Source: Crossiella sp. CA-258035 (GTDB lineage Bacteria; Actinomycetota; Actinomycetes; Mycobacteriales; Pseudonocardiaceae). Taken from it: a stretch of DNA of 64,000 nt. The stretch spans positions 5,240,001-5,304,000 of the forward strand of contig NZ_CP116413.1 of NCBI RefSeq assembly GCF_030064675.1, in the 5' to 3' direction. Shown here piece after piece: positions 1-8,640 of this stretch. Position numbers and translations under genes: made by a program. Positions within the stretch are counted from its first letter, which is position 1. Each line of letters begins with the position of its first letter. The notes beneath the pieces were generated by a model that saw only the letters and a list, made by a program, of their open reading frames with translations, did not search any database and had not been told where the DNA came from.

Positions 1-253
1 CCACGATGACGTACGCGCCCACCAGGTGGCCCCAGCCGCTCTCCGGGTAGAGGTCGCCGTAGCCGACGGTGGCGGCGGTGACCACGAAGTACCACCAGTA
101 GTTGGCCGGCTGGACGAGCGCGCTGCCCGCCGGTTCGGCCAGGGCCATCAGCGGCCAGCTGGTGGCGAAGACGAAGACGATCACCGCTGCCGGGGTCGAC
201 CAGTTGCTGAGGAAGGCCAGCCGGGTGAGCAGCCGGGACAGGAACAACGGCAT
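1..253 (-). CDS. Two-TM potassium channel, 3' part cut by window edge
   Basis: Reading leftward from an ATG at 253-251, preceded by GGGAGGAC, gives 84 codons before the window ends. A hydrophobic segment spans about residues 21-40, a pore helix about 50-61, and the potassium selectivity filter TVGYGD lies at residues 62-67. That filter is diagnostic for a K+ channel, and the order TM1-pore-filter-TM2 (TM2 starting at the edge) fits the simple KcsA/Ion_trans_2 family. A C-terminal RCK/TrkA regulatory domain could follow but is outside the window. The gene is transcribed away from the ankyrin gene to its right. Confidence 0.85.
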   Translation of the reverse strand, partial: MPLFLSRLLTRLAFLSNWSTPAAVIVFVFATSWPLMALAEPAGSALVQPANYWWYFVVTAATVGYGDLYPESGWGHLVGAYVIV

Positions 254-494
254 GGTCCTCCCATCGGGCCTGCTCGGGGGCGGGGTCGCAGCAGTCTAGG
301 CAGGTGAGCGCGCTCCACTTGGTGTTCGTGCGCACATCGTTGCCGGGGGTTGGTACCCTGTGCCCAGGCGAGTTGGGTCGCCTCCGGGTCCGCGGAAAAG
401 GCTGAGCCTGCCCTTCGAAGGCGGGTAGTGCCCTGGTCACACCACCTCCTTTCACCCCGTTTCGCGGACCACGGGGAGATGGAAGGAGGTCGCT

Positions 495-1877
495 TTGTCG
501 ACCATCCCGCTGCCCGAACGACCCGATCTGGGCCAGCTCCGCAAGCAGGCCAAACAGCTGCGCCGGGCGACCCCTGGCGCCACCCTCGCCGATGCGCAGC
601 GGATGCTGGCGCGCCGGTACGGACTGGCCAGCTGGGCGCGGCTGCGCCGGCACGTCGAGGCGCTCAACTCCCGCTCCTGGGTGTACACCGAGCCGGTGGC
701 CGGGGAGTCGCCGGCGGATCACTTCCTGCGCTTGGCCTGTCTGAACTTCGCCGAGGACGACCCCGAACGGTGGGAGCAGGCGGCGCGACTGTTGCAGCGG
801 CACCCGGAGCTGCCCGCGGCGAGCGTGGCGGTGGCCGCGGCGTGCGCCGATGTGCCCGCGCTGCAACGACATCTGGCGTCCGGGGCGTCGGCGGCGCAGC
901 CCACCGGCCCGTTTGGCTGGCCGCCGCTGATGTACCTCGCCTACGCCCGCCTGGAGGTGAGCCGCGAGGACACCCTCGCCGCGGCCCGGATGTTGCTGGA
1001 GGCCGGGGCGGATCCCAACGACGGCCGGTTCTTCCTCGGTCTGCCAACGCCTTTCACCGTGCTGACCGGGGCGCTGGGCGGCGGGGAGGACGACCAGCCG
1101 CCGCACCCGCACGGGATCGCGCTGGCCAGGCTGTTGCTGGAGGCGGGCGCTGATCCCAATGACGGGCAGAGCCTCTACAACCGCATGTTCGGCGAGCAGG
1201 ACGACTTCGCCGAACTGCTGCTGGAGTTCGGGCTCGGCCAGGGTGACGGCGGTCCGTGGCGGCGGCTGGTGCCCGATCTGCTCGGCTCCCCCGCGGAGAT
1301 GGTGCGCGGCTTGCTGGAGTGGGCGCTCACCCACGACCAGCGGCAGCGGGTGGCGCTGCTGGCCGCGCACGGGGTCGATGTGACCAGCCCGCTCGGTGAC
1401 GGGGCCACGCCGCTGGAAACCGCGCTGCGCAACGGCCACCGCGAACTGGCGGAGCTGTTGCGGCGGCTGGGCGCGCGGGAGCCCGAACTGGGTCCGGTGG
1501 ACGCCTTCCTCGCCGCGGCGCTGGCCGGGGACGCCGCCGCCGTCGCCGCCACCCCCGCGGCCGCCATCCAGGCCGCACGGGCGGCCCGGCCCGGCCTGGT
1601 GGTCTGGGCTGCCGGACTGCGCCGTCCGGAGTCGGTGAAGTTGTTGGTGGACAACGGGTTTGACGTCAACGCGCGCGGGCGCGGGGATGTGCCGCTGGAG
1701 CAGCCGTGGCAGACCGCGCTGCACACCGCGATCCAGGTCGGGGACATCGAGGTGGTCCGGCGGCTGTTGCGACTGGGCGCGGACCCCGGTATCCGGGACT
1801 GCCGCTTCGACGGGGACGCCCGGTCCTGGGCCGAGCACTTCGGCCGTGCGGAGGTGCTCGAGCTGCTCGGCCGGTAG
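495..1877 (+). CDS. Ankyrin-repeat protein
   Basis: 460 residues starting at TTG, chosen because AGGAGG sits at 484-489 just upstream and no better start lies nearby. The N-terminal 60 residues (LGQLRKQAKQLRR, then LASWARLRRHVE) are the helical leader common in actinobacterial ankyrin proteins. From about residue 150 there are repeated ankyrin signatures: LLEAGADPND occurs twice, followed by LLAAHGVDVTSP, LLVDNGFDVNARG and LLRLGADPGI. Ankyrin repeats are protein-binding scaffolds; no catalytic domain, signal peptide or membrane segment is visible, so a cytoplasmic partner-binding role is inferred and the partner is unknown. Confidence 0.8.
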   Translation: MSTIPLPERPDLGQLRKQAKQLRRATPGATLADAQRMLARRYGLASWARLRRHVEALNSRSWVYTEPVAGESPADHFLRLACLNFAEDDPERWEQAARLLQRHPELPAASVAVAAACADVPALQRHLASGASAAQPTGPFGWPPLMYLAYARLEVSREDTLAAARMLLEAGADPNDGRFFLGLPTPFTVLTGALGGGEDDQPPHPHGIALARLLLEAGADPNDGQSLYNRMFGEQDDFAELLLEFGLGQGDGGPWRRLVPDLLGSPAEMVRGLLEWALTHDQRQRVALLAAHGVDVTSPLGDGATPLETALRNGHRELAELLRRLGAREPELGPVDAFLAAALAGDAAAVAATPAAAIQAARAARPGLVVWAAGLRRPESVKLLVDNGFDVNARGRGDVPLEQPWQTALHTAIQVGDIEVVRRLLRLGADPGIRDCRFDGDARSWAEHFGRAEVLELLGR

Positions 1878-1895
1878 CCGTGGCGCTGGGGGCCG

Positions 1896-2267
1896 CTACC
1901 GCTCGCGGTCGGCGGTCCCCGCCTGGTCGCTGATGCCCAGGCGCAGGTGTTCGCTGTGGTAGATCGCCTCGTCCAGCAGCAGGGCCACGTGGTTGTCGTA
2001 GAGGCGGTAGATGATGCTGCGCCCGTCCCGCTCACCGGCGACCAGGCCGAGGGTGCGCAGCAGGCGCAGCTGGTGGGACACCGCGGAGGGCTCCATGCCG
2101 ACCGCCTCGGCCAGGTCGCTGACCGGGAGCGGGGCCTGCCGGAGCTCGGTGAGGATCAGCAGGCGGCTGGGCGTGGCCAGGGCCTGCAACGTCGCGGCCA
2201 CCCTGGCGGCGGTCCCGGCGTCCAGGCGCGCGGCCGGGTGCCCGCGCTCGCCCTTCCCGTGTCCCAT
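1896..2267 (-). CDS. ArsR/SmtB metal-sensing repressor, alpha5 zinc-site type
   Basis: 123 residues with a winged helix (LPVSDLAEAVGMEPSAVSHQ recognition region, about 47-66). The last helix carries D91, H93, H104 and H107, reproducing the D-x-H-x10-H-x2-H spacing of the alpha5 metal site in SmtB/CzrA-type zinc or cobalt sensors. No alpha3N cysteine motif is present. It is divergent from the metal-transporting ATPase at 2361, and a 12-2-12 inverted repeat lies in the gap, so it very probably represses that gene until Zn(II), Co(II) or a similar ion binds. The exact metal cannot be read from sequence. Confidence 0.88.
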   Translation of the reverse strand: MGHGKGERGHPAARLDAGTAARVAATLQALATPSRLLILTELRQAPLPVSDLAEAVGMEPSAVSHQLRLLRTLGLVAGERDGRSIIYRLYDNHVALLLDEAIYHSEHLRLGISDQAGTADRER

Positions 2268-2289
2268 GCGGAGATCCTACTCACCCGAG

Positions 2290-2315
2290 AACATATGAAG
2301 ACCTCTTCAGGTGTG
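2290..2315. promoter_or_regulatory. ArsR/SmtB-type 12-2-12 operator
   Basis: A perfect core TGAAGA-CC-TCTTCA at 2296-2309 extends outward with about 10 of 12 paired positions per arm. SmtB-family operators have this 12-2-12 layout and the TGAA half-site. It lies between the repressor start (2267) and the ATPase start (2361), in a locally AT-rich patch, so it can control both genes. Confidence 0.75.
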
Positions 2316-2360
2316 CTGCTATCGTCTGGCGCGTCCCGACCACGACTCCGGGAGGTTCCC

Positions 2361-4301
2361 GTGGCCTCGGCTCTCGCCGCGCCGCCCACCACCGCCACCG
2401 CGCCCCGCCCGGCGCGCGCGGCCTTGCTCGCTCTGCCGGAGGCCCGCTGGGCCGCCGCGGCCCTCGCGCTGTTCCTGACCGCGCTGGCCACCCAGCTGCT
2501 CGGCGGCCCGTCCTGGCTGTGGTGGTCGCTGTACCTGGCCTGTTACGCCGCGGGCGGCTGGGAGCCGGGACTGTCCGGGCTGCGCGCGCTGCGGGAGAAG
2601 ACCCTGGACGTGGACCTGCTGATGGTGGTGGCCGCGATCGGCGCGGCGGCCATCGGACAGGTCATGGACGGCGGCCTGCTGATCGTCATCTTCGCCACCT
2701 CCGGCGCGCTGGAGGCCTTCGCCACCGCCCGCACCGAGGCGTCTGTCCGGGATCTGCTCGACCTGGCCCCGGAAACGGCCAACCGGGTCACCGGCGACAG
2801 GGAGCAGACCGTGCCGGTGACCGAGCTGGCGGTGGGCGACACCGTGTTCGTGCGCCCGGGTGAGCGGGTGCCCGCCGACGGCGAGGTGGTCTCCGGCGCC
2901 AGCGAGGTCGACCAGGCCACCATCACCGGCGAGGGCACGCCCACGACCAAGCTGGTCGGCGACGAGGTGTTCGCCGGCACCCTCAACGGCACCGGCGCGC
3001 TCACCGTGCGGGTCGCCCGCCGCGCCGAGGACTCCGTGGTCGCCCGGATCGCCGGGCTGGTCGACCAGGCCAGCCGCACCAAGGCGGGGACCCAGCTGTT
3101 CATCGAACGCGTCGAACAGCGCTACTCCGTCGCGATGGTCGCCGCCACGCTCGCGCTGTTCGCCATCCCGCTGACCTGGGGCGCCGGGTTGCAGGAGTCC
3201 CTGCTGCGCGCCATGACGTTCATGATCGTGGCCTCACCCTGCGCGCTGGTGCTGGCCACCATGCCGCCGCTGCTGGCCGCCATCGCCAACGCCGGGCGGC
3301 ACGGTGTCCTGGTGAAGTCCGCGGTGGTGCTGGAGGGCCTGGGCGCGACCACCCTGGTCGCCTTCGACAAGACCGGCACCCTCACCACCGGCGCTCCCGG
3401 GCTGAGCACTGTCCGCCCGCTCACCGAGATCACGGAGAATGAGCTGCTGCGCCTGGCCGCCGCGGCGGAGGTGCCCAGCGAGCATCCGCTGGGCGCGGCC
3501 ATCGTGCAGGCGGCCCGCGCCCGCGGCCTGGAGCTGCCTGCCGCCACGGAGTTCGTCGCCGAGCCCGGCCGCGGCGTCCGGGCCACCGTCGCCGGTGCGC
3601 GCGTCACGGTCGGCGCGCCCGTCCCGGACCTGGCGGTCGAGCTGCGGCAGCGTGGGGAGACCGCCGTCGCGGTGCGCGTGGACGGCGAGCTGATCGGCGT
3701 GCTCGGCCTCACCGACCGCCCCCGCGCCGAAGCCGTCCACGCCGTGCTGGCCACCGCCCGGCTGACCGGCCACCCGCCCGTGCTGCTCACCGGCGACAAC
3801 GACCTCACCGCCGCCCAGCTCGCCCGGCGGGTGGGCATCGAGGACGTCCGCGCCGGGCTGCTCCCCCAGGACAAGGCCACCGAGGTGCAGGCCTTGATCG
3901 CTGCCGGTCACCGGGTGGCCATGGTCGGTGACGGCATCAACGACGCCCCCGCACTGGCCACCGCGCACACCGGGATCGCCATGGGCGGCGCGGGCGCCGA
4001 CCTGACCCTGCAGACCGCGGACGCCGTGGTGGTGCGCGACGACCTGACCGCGATCCCGGCCACCCTGGCCCTGGCCCGCAGGGCCCGCCGCGTGGTGCGC
4101 GCCAACCTGGCCATCGCCGGGGTGTGCATCGCGGGCCTGGTGATCTGGGACCTGGCCGGCACCCTGCCACTGCCGCTGGGCGTGGCCGGGCACGAGGGCT
4201 CCACCGTGCTGGTGGCGCTCAACGGCCTGCGGCTGCTCCGCCGTTCGGCCTGGCAGCGCGCCGCCAACGAGGCAGGCGGCCACCGGGGCGGTACGGTCTA
4301 G
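2361..4301 (+). CDS. P1B-4 type metal-exporting P-type ATPase
   Basis: 646 residues from GTG 2361, which has GGAGG at 2351-2355; an open frame continues upstream but overlaps the divergent regulator and is not believed. Visible parts: membrane helices in the first 120 residues, actuator motif TGE near residue 194, SPC metal-binding motif at 292-294, phosphorylation motif DKTGT at 336-340, TGDN and GDGINDAP in the nucleotide/hinge region, and HEGST at 611-615 in the last membrane helices followed by an Asn. SPC plus HEGST define subgroup P1B-4 (CtpD/CtpJ/CoaT-like), which exports Co(II), Fe(II) or Zn(II). There is no N-terminal CxxC metal domain. Regulation by the divergent alpha5-type sensor fits this. 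Confidence 0.92.
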   Translation: MASALAAPPTTATAPRPARAALLALPEARWAAAALALFLTALATQLLGGPSWLWWSLYLACYAAGGWEPGLSGLRALREKTLDVDLLMVVAAIGAAAIGQVMDGGLLIVIFATSGALEAFATARTEASVRDLLDLAPETANRVTGDREQTVPVTELAVGDTVFVRPGERVPADGEVVSGASEVDQATITGEGTPTTKLVGDEVFAGTLNGTGALTVRVARRAEDSVVARIAGLVDQASRTKAGTQLFIERVEQRYSVAMVAATLALFAIPLTWGAGLQESLLRAMTFMIVASPCALVLATMPPLLAAIANAGRHGVLVKSAVVLEGLGATTLVAFDKTGTLTTGAPGLSTVRPLTEITENELLRLAAAAEVPSEHPLGAAIVQAARARGLELPAATEFVAEPGRGVRATVAGARVTVGAPVPDLAVELRQRGETAVAVRVDGELIGVLGLTDRPRAEAVHAVLATARLTGHPPVLLTGDNDLTAAQLARRVGIEDVRAGLLPQDKATEVQALIAAGHRVAMVGDGINDAPALATAHTGIAMGGAGADLTLQTADAVVVRDDLTAIPATLALARRARRVVRANLAIAGVCIAGLVIWDLAGTLPLPLGVAGHEGSTVLVALNGLRLLRRSAWQRAANEAGGHRGGTV

Positions 4302-4304
4302 GGC

Positions 4305-4661
4305 ATGAGCAGCGACACCGCCTCCGACCTGCCCATCAAGGTCACCACCACCGAGTCCGAGCAGGGCGTCGTGGTGGCGGCCACCGGCGAGATCGACCTG
4401 CTCACCACCCCCGCCCTCCAGCAGGCCCTGGACCAGGCGGTGGCCGCGCACCCGCCGGTGCTCGTCGTGGACCTCACCGCGGTGAGCTTCCTCGGCTCGG
4501 TGGGCCTGGCCGCGCTCGTGCAGACCCTGCCCGCGGCCGAGCAGGGCACCAAGGTCCGGGTGGTGGCCACCAGCCTCGCGGTCGTCCGCCCACTGACCGT
4601 GACCGGGCTGACCGAGCTGCTGCCGGTTTTCGCCACCGTGGATCAGGCTTTCGCAAGCTGA
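4305..4661 (+). CDS. STAS-domain anti-anti-sigma factor
   Basis: 118 residues forming a single STAS domain. The segment VDLTAVSFLGSVGLAAL aligns with the SpoIIAA phosphorylation loop, placing the phosphoacceptor at S65. Such proteins bind a cognate anti-sigma kinase when unphosphorylated and thereby release a sigma factor. The gene starts 3 bases after the metal-ATPase stop, so co-transcription is possible, but no kinase of the RsbW type is adjacent. The SpoIIE-type phosphatase at 15431 is a possible but unproven partner. Confidence 0.85.
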   Translation: MSSDTASDLPIKVTTTESEQGVVVAATGEIDLLTTPALQQALDQAVAAHPPVLVVDLTAVSFLGSVGLAALVQTLPAAEQGTKVRVVATSLAVVRPLTVTGLTELLPVFATVDQAFAS

Positions 4662-4707
4662 GCCCGCCGGAGGCATCAGCGCGGCAGGGCCGGGTATCCC
4701 GACTCGC

Positions 4708-5103
4708 ATGCGGGAGGAGACCGAGCCGGACTGGGAGCTGTGCGATGTGTGCGCTCGCCTGCTGGATCCGCTGGCGGAGGCACGTTTCGCGGTGGTCCGG
4801 GACTCCTCGGCGGTCCGGGTGGTCAGCGCCTGCGCCGACGGCTGGCGGCTGGTGGTCGCCTGCGGTGACCAGCACCTGCGGGAGCTGGTCGCCGCCTACC
4901 GGGCTCGCCCGTGGATCCCGGCCGAGCTGTGGGCCGGGCGGGTCGAGCGCGCCTGGGTCACCGCGCCGCCCGCGGACCGGCTGACCGTGGAGGCGCTGGC
5001 CGCGCGGACCGGGCTGAGCCGGGTGCAGGTGCGCGCCGGAGTGTGGCTGCTGCGCCAGCGGCTCGCGGGCCGGTGGCCGCCACCGGGCCTGCTGCCCGCC
5101 TGA
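4708..5103 (+). CDS. Hypothetical protein with N-terminal CxxC and C-terminal HTH-like segment
   Basis: 131 residues, family not recognised. The N-terminus has a CDVCARLL segment that could bind a metal with other cysteines (ACADG, VACGDQH). The last third, LTVEALAARTGLSRVQVRAG, resembles a helix-turn-helix. Codon usage is fully GC3-biased, supporting a real gene, but no good ribosome-binding site precedes the ATG and the start may be wrong. It ends 12 bases before the convergent ABC permease. A small DNA-binding or zinc-binding regulator is a guess. Confidence 0.55.
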   Translation: MREETEPDWELCDVCARLLDPLAEARFAVVRDSSAVRVVSACADGWRLVVACGDQHLRELVAAYRARPWIPAELWAGRVERAWVTAPPADRLTVEALAARTGLSRVQVRAGVWLLRQRLAGRWPPPGLLPA

Positions 5104-5115
5104 TCGTGCGAGCTG

Positions 5116-5835
5116 TCAGCGGCGGGGTTCCCAGCGGAACAGCCGGAACGCCAGGGCCACGGCCACCACGACCCAGGCCAGCGTGGGCGCGAGCAGCAGC
5201 AGCGAGTCGCCGACCGGGACGCCGCCGTTCCAGGCGTTGATCACCAGCTCGGTGGCCGCGCCGCCGGGCAGCAGCCGCTTGAGCAGGGTGAGGTCCTCGG
5301 TGCCGGTGATGCCGATCCAGCTGGCCACCGCGATGACGCCGAGGCTGACCGGCAGGGTGGTGACCTGGGCGTGCTCCGGTGAGTTGGTCAGCCCGGCGGT
5401 GGCCAGGCCCAGCCCGACCATCATGGCCACCGTGGCCAGCACGGCCGCTACCAGCAGGGCGACGTTGTCCGGCCTGCCGGTGACCACGCCGAGCACGGTC
5501 AGGATCACCGTCACCTGGACCAGCGCCAGTGCGGTGACCGGCAGCACCAGCCCGGTCAGGATGCCCGCGTCGCCGGCCGCGGTGGAGCGCAGCCGCTTCA
5601 GGAACAGGTTCTGCCTGCGGGCGGCCAGGGTGGTCACCGCGCTGGCGTAGAGACCGAAGGCGCACACCGTGAACAGCACCACCGCCGCGATGTAGCCGAG
5701 GCTGGCGAGCTGGCCGAAGATGTCGTGCCGGTAGATGAAGAACGCGCTGACCACCACCGGCACCACAAAGCTGTTGATCAGCACCGAGCGGTTGCGGAAG
5801 ATCTGGATCAGCTCACCATGAGCGATCGGAAACAT
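5116..5835 (-). CDS. ABC-2 type transporter permease
   Basis: 239 residues with six predicted membrane spans: about 20-35, 48-72, 95-122, 125-150, 165-180 and 210-228. The layout and the N-terminal cytoplasmic segment (ELIQIFRNRSVLINSFVVP) match ABC-2 permeases of drug or lipid exporters. The ATG at 5835 has AGGAGA upstream. It follows the ATPase gene after 30 bases and so forms an operon with it. The divergent two-component pair is the likely regulator, as in DesKR/YdfHI-like arrangements. Substrate unknown. Confidence 0.88.
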   Translation of the reverse strand: MFPIAHGELIQIFRNRSVLINSFVVPVVVSAFFIYRHDIFGQLASLGYIAAVVLFTVCAFGLYASAVTTLAARRQNLFLKRLRSTAAGDAGILTGLVLPVTALALVQVTVILTVLGVVTGRPDNVALLVAAVLATVAMMVGLGLATAGLTNSPEHAQVTTLPVSLGVIAVASWIGITGTEDLTLLKRLLPGGAATELVINAWNGGVPVGDSLLLLAPTLAWVVVAVALAFRLFRWEPRR

Positions 5836-5865
5836 GGTTCTCCTTCTGGGGAAGTGCGTGCCCGG

Positions 5866-6747
5866 TCAGGCGTCGATGGCGCGGAAGACGTCGTCGAGCC
5901 CGGTCGGGCCCGCGTGCAGCTGGTGCAGCTCCAGCGCGTGGTCCTCCGGCCACCGCAGCAGGGTGAACAGGTCGCGCTGCAACTGGTGGGTCTCGGCCAG
6001 GAACGTCCCGTCGCTGCCCCGGTTGCCCGGCAGCGGCGGCGGGGGCGCCGTCGGCGGCAGGGCGAAGCGGATCACCGCGGGCAGGGTCCGGGTCAGCTCG
6101 GCCACGGTGCCCTCGCGGTGGAAGGTGCCCCGGTGCATCAGGCCGATGCGGTCGGCGCGCTGCTGCGCCTCCTCCAGGTAGTGCGTGGTGAGCACGATGG
6201 TCGAGCCCTCCTCGCGCAGCTTGTCCACCGCCTCCCACAGCGCGTCCCTGGACTGGATGTCCAGACCGGTGGTCGGCTCGTCCAGGAACACCAGCTCCGG
6301 GGTGCCGTACACGGCGGTGGCGAAGTCCAGCCGTCGCTTCTCACCGCCGGAGAGCTGGGAGACCTTGGTGTTGGCCTTGCGGGTGAGGTCGACGATGCCG
6401 AGCACCCGCTCGACCCGGTCAGTGCGCCGGGTGAGCTCGCCGATCAGCCGGACCGACTCGCGCACCGTCAGGTCCGGGGAGAACCCGCTCTCCTGCAACA
6501 TGATCCCCATCCGCGGCCGGACCGCGGCCCGGTCCGCCGGGCTCTGCCCGAGCACCCGCACGGTGCCCGAGGTGGGCGCGCGGTGGCCCTCGATGGTCTC
6601 CAGGGTCGAGGTCTTGCCCGCGCCGTTCGTGCCGAGCAGGGCGTAGAACTCGCCCTGCCGCACCTGAAAAGAAAGGTCCTTCACCGCGTGGAAGTCGCCG
6701 TACCTGACGTTCAACCGGTCCACGTCGATCACTGCTGCCGAAGTCAT
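5866..6747 (-). CDS. ABC transporter ATP-binding protein
   Basis: 293 residues from ATG 6747 (GAGG eight bases upstream; a GTG at 6768 is the alternative). Walker A GTNGAGKT, signature LSGGEKRRLDFA, Walker B LVFLDEPTTGLD and the switch-region TTHYLEEA are all intact. The C-terminal 70 residues are the variable tail typical of DrrA/NatA-like ATPases. It pairs with the membrane protein encoded downstream, and the two-component pair starting at 6835 reads away from it, so signal-controlled efflux or lipid export is the likely role. Confidence 0.9.
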   Translation of the reverse strand: MTSAAVIDVDRLNVRYGDFHAVKDLSFQVRQGEFYALLGTNGAGKTSTLETIEGHRAPTSGTVRVLGQSPADRAAVRPRMGIMLQESGFSPDLTVRESVRLIGELTRRTDRVERVLGIVDLTRKANTKVSQLSGGEKRRLDFATAVYGTPELVFLDEPTTGLDIQSRDALWEAVDKLREEGSTIVLTTHYLEEAQQRADRIGLMHRGTFHREGTVAELTRTLPAVIRFALPPTAPPPPLPGNRGSDGTFLAETHQLQRDLFTLLRWPEDHALELHQLHAGPTGLDDVFRAIDA

Positions 6748-6776
6748 GCCGATGACCTCACCAGCCACAGTGGACA

Positions 6777-6802
6777 GTCACCAGTGCGACCACGTCACCA
6801 GT
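6777..6802. promoter_or_regulatory. Direct repeat in divergent promoter, possible response-regulator site
   Basis: GTCACCAGT occurs twice, at 6777-6785 and 6794-6802, with a 17-base period, in the 87-base gap between the ABC ATPase and the histidine kinase. Tandem half-sites in such gaps are often NarL-family regulator sites. No footprint evidence; inference only. Confidence 0.35.
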
Positions 6803-6834
6803 TCGCCATGACATTCCTCGGGTGAGGATATGAC

Positions 6835-8004
6835 GTGGTGTCACTGGCGCTGGCCACGGAGTTGAACGATGCTGGGCCAGTGAGCCCGACACCCGCTGAG
6901 CCGGCCCAGGAACAGTTCCGCAGGCTCAACCTCACCCTGTTCCTGCCGCTGCTCACCGTGACCGGGGTGTTCACGGTGGCCGTCGACGCCCGGACCTGGT
7001 GGCACGCCCTCGTCCTGGGCGCGGGCGTGGCGGCGACCCTGATCGCGTTCACCCGGTGGGCGGCGGGCGAGGTGCTGCGGGTCGCGCTGCCCTGCCTGCT
7101 CGTCACCGCGGCGGTGTGGCCCTTCGGGGTGCTGGTGGTCGGCAGCTCGGCGGCGGTCTTCGGCATCTGCTGCGTCGGCACGCTCGTCATCCCCCAGCTG
7201 CCCCGCCACCGGGGCGCGGCGATCGCCGGGCTCGCCGGCTACGTCGCCGCGGTGGGCGCGACCCGGCTGCTGGTGTCCACTGAGGACGTTGCCGGGGTGC
7301 TGTTCCAGTACGCCCTGGTGCCCACCGGCATCACCGTGGCCGTGGCGGGTTTGATGTTTCCCAACAAGCGGTTCTACGACGTGGTCGACGAGCTGGAGCA
7401 GGGGCGGGAGCGGGAGGCGGAGCTGGCCGTCACCCGCGAGCGCGTCCGGTTCGCCAGCGACCTGCACGACATCCAGGGCCACACCCTGCACGTGGTGAAG
7501 CTGAAGACCGCGCTGGCCCAGAAGCTGGTGGACAGCGACACCGAACGGGCCAAGCAGGAGCTGCGCGAGATCCACGCCCTGGTCAGCGAAACCATCACCC
7601 AGACCAAGGAACTGGCCTACGCGCAACGGCGGCTCAACCTCTCCGCCGAGCTGGAGAACGCGCGCAACCTCTTCGAAGCCGCGGGCATCGACGTGCGCGT
7701 GGACCGCGAAGCCGAGGTCGACCAGAGCGCGAGCGAGCTGCTCGGCCAGGTCCTGCGCGAGACCACCACCAACATCCTGCGCCACGCCCAAGCGACCCGG
7801 GTGCGGATCACCTTGTCCGCGTTGAGCATCACCATCGTCAACGACGGCGCGCAGCGAGCACCGCTGCCCGGGCTGCGCGGCCTGGCCAGCCTCCGGCAAC
7901 GCCTCGCCGCCGACGGCGGTGCGCTGACCGTCGAACAGGAAAACGGGCAGTTCCTGACCGCCGCGGCCTTCCCGCACCGTCCGAAAGCACGGGAGAACCG
8001 ATGA
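6835..8004 (+). CDS. NarL-family sensor histidine kinase (HisKA_3)
   Basis: 389 residues, GTG start (a second GTG follows directly; GAGGAT about 8 bases upstream). Five or six membrane helices occupy roughly residues 25-170, then a linker coiled segment, then the dimerisation helix with the phosphoacceptor in DLHDIQGHTLH (H211), and a HATPase_c domain (N-box about LRETTTNILRHA, G-rich ends around 330-350). The membrane sensor without a large extracellular loop resembles DesK. It overlaps the response regulator by four bases, so both are made together. Confidence 0.9.
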   Translation: MVSLALATELNDAGPVSPTPAEPAQEQFRRLNLTLFLPLLTVTGVFTVAVDARTWWHALVLGAGVAATLIAFTRWAAGEVLRVALPCLLVTAAVWPFGVLVVGSSAAVFGICCVGTLVIPQLPRHRGAAIAGLAGYVAAVGATRLLVSTEDVAGVLFQYALVPTGITVAVAGLMFPNKRFYDVVDELEQGREREAELAVTRERVRFASDLHDIQGHTLHVVKLKTALAQKLVDSDTERAKQELREIHALVSETITQTKELAYAQRRLNLSAELENARNLFEAAGIDVRVDREAEVDQSASELLGQVLRETTTNILRHAQATRVRITLSALSITIVNDGAQRAPLPGLRGLASLRQRLAADGGALTVEQENGQFLTAAAFPHRPKARENR

Positions 8005-8603
8005 CCACCGTGGTGCTCGCCGACGACGAGGCCCTGCTGCGCAAGGCCATGGCCGCGCTGCTCCCGCTGGAGGGCCAGATCACCGTGCTGGCCGAGGCGG
8101 CGGACGGCGAGCAGGCCGTCCAGGCCACCCTGCGGCACCGGCCCGACGTGCTGGTCATCGACCTGGAGATGCCCGGTGTGGACGGTCTCGCCGCCGTCGC
8201 CCGGATCCGCGCCGCCCAGCCGGACCAGGTCATCCTGATGCTCACCCGGCACGCCAAGCCCGGGGTGCTGCGCAAGGCCCTCAAGCTCGGCGTCCAGGGC
8301 TTCGTCAGCAAGTCGGCCGAGCCAGCGCACATCGCCACGGTCATCGCCACCCTGCACGAGGGCAAGCGCTGGATCGACCCGGACGTCTCCGCGCTCGCCG
8401 TCGTCGACGACTGCCCGCTCACCGAACGCGAGCTCGACGTGCTGCGGGCCACCCGCGAGGGCTACTCCGTCGCCGACATCGCCACCCAGCTGCACCTGGC
8501 CCAGGGCACCGTGCGCAACTACCTGTCCAACGCGATGCAGAAGACCCAGACCCAGACCCGGCACGAAGCCGCCAGGTACGCCCGCGAGCACGACTGGCTG
8601 TGA
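8001..8603 (+). CDS. NarL/LuxR-type response regulator
   Basis: 200 residues. Receiver domain: acidic pair D8-D9, phosphoacceptor D54 in VIDLEMPG, conserved Thr in LMLTRH and Lys in FVSKSAE. C-terminal LuxR helix-turn-helix: LTERELDVLRATREGYSVAD through GTVRNYLSNAMQKT. Start overlaps the kinase stop (ATGA). Likely targets are its own promoter and the divergent ABC operon. Confidence 0.92.
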   Translation: MTTVVLADDEALLRKAMAALLPLEGQITVLAEAADGEQAVQATLRHRPDVLVIDLEMPGVDGLAAVARIRAAQPDQVILMLTRHAKPGVLRKALKLGVQGFVSKSAEPAHIATVIATLHEGKRWIDPDVSALAVVDDCPLTERELDVLRATREGYSVADIATQLHLAQGTVRNYLSNAMQKTQTQTRHEAARYAREHDWL

Positions 8604-8640
8604 CCAGGAGCTCGGTGGCCCGGTCACCGGCTGACCCCGG

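Noticed and set aside
1947-2360. Upstream extension of the P1B-4 ATPase frame
   Set aside because: It is antisense to the ArsR gene and its operator; GTG 2361 with GGAGG is the credible start.
3234-4709. Long minus-strand open frame opposite the metal ATPase
   Set aside because: Shadow frame of a GC-rich gene; His/Gly/Gln-rich composition and no family motifs.
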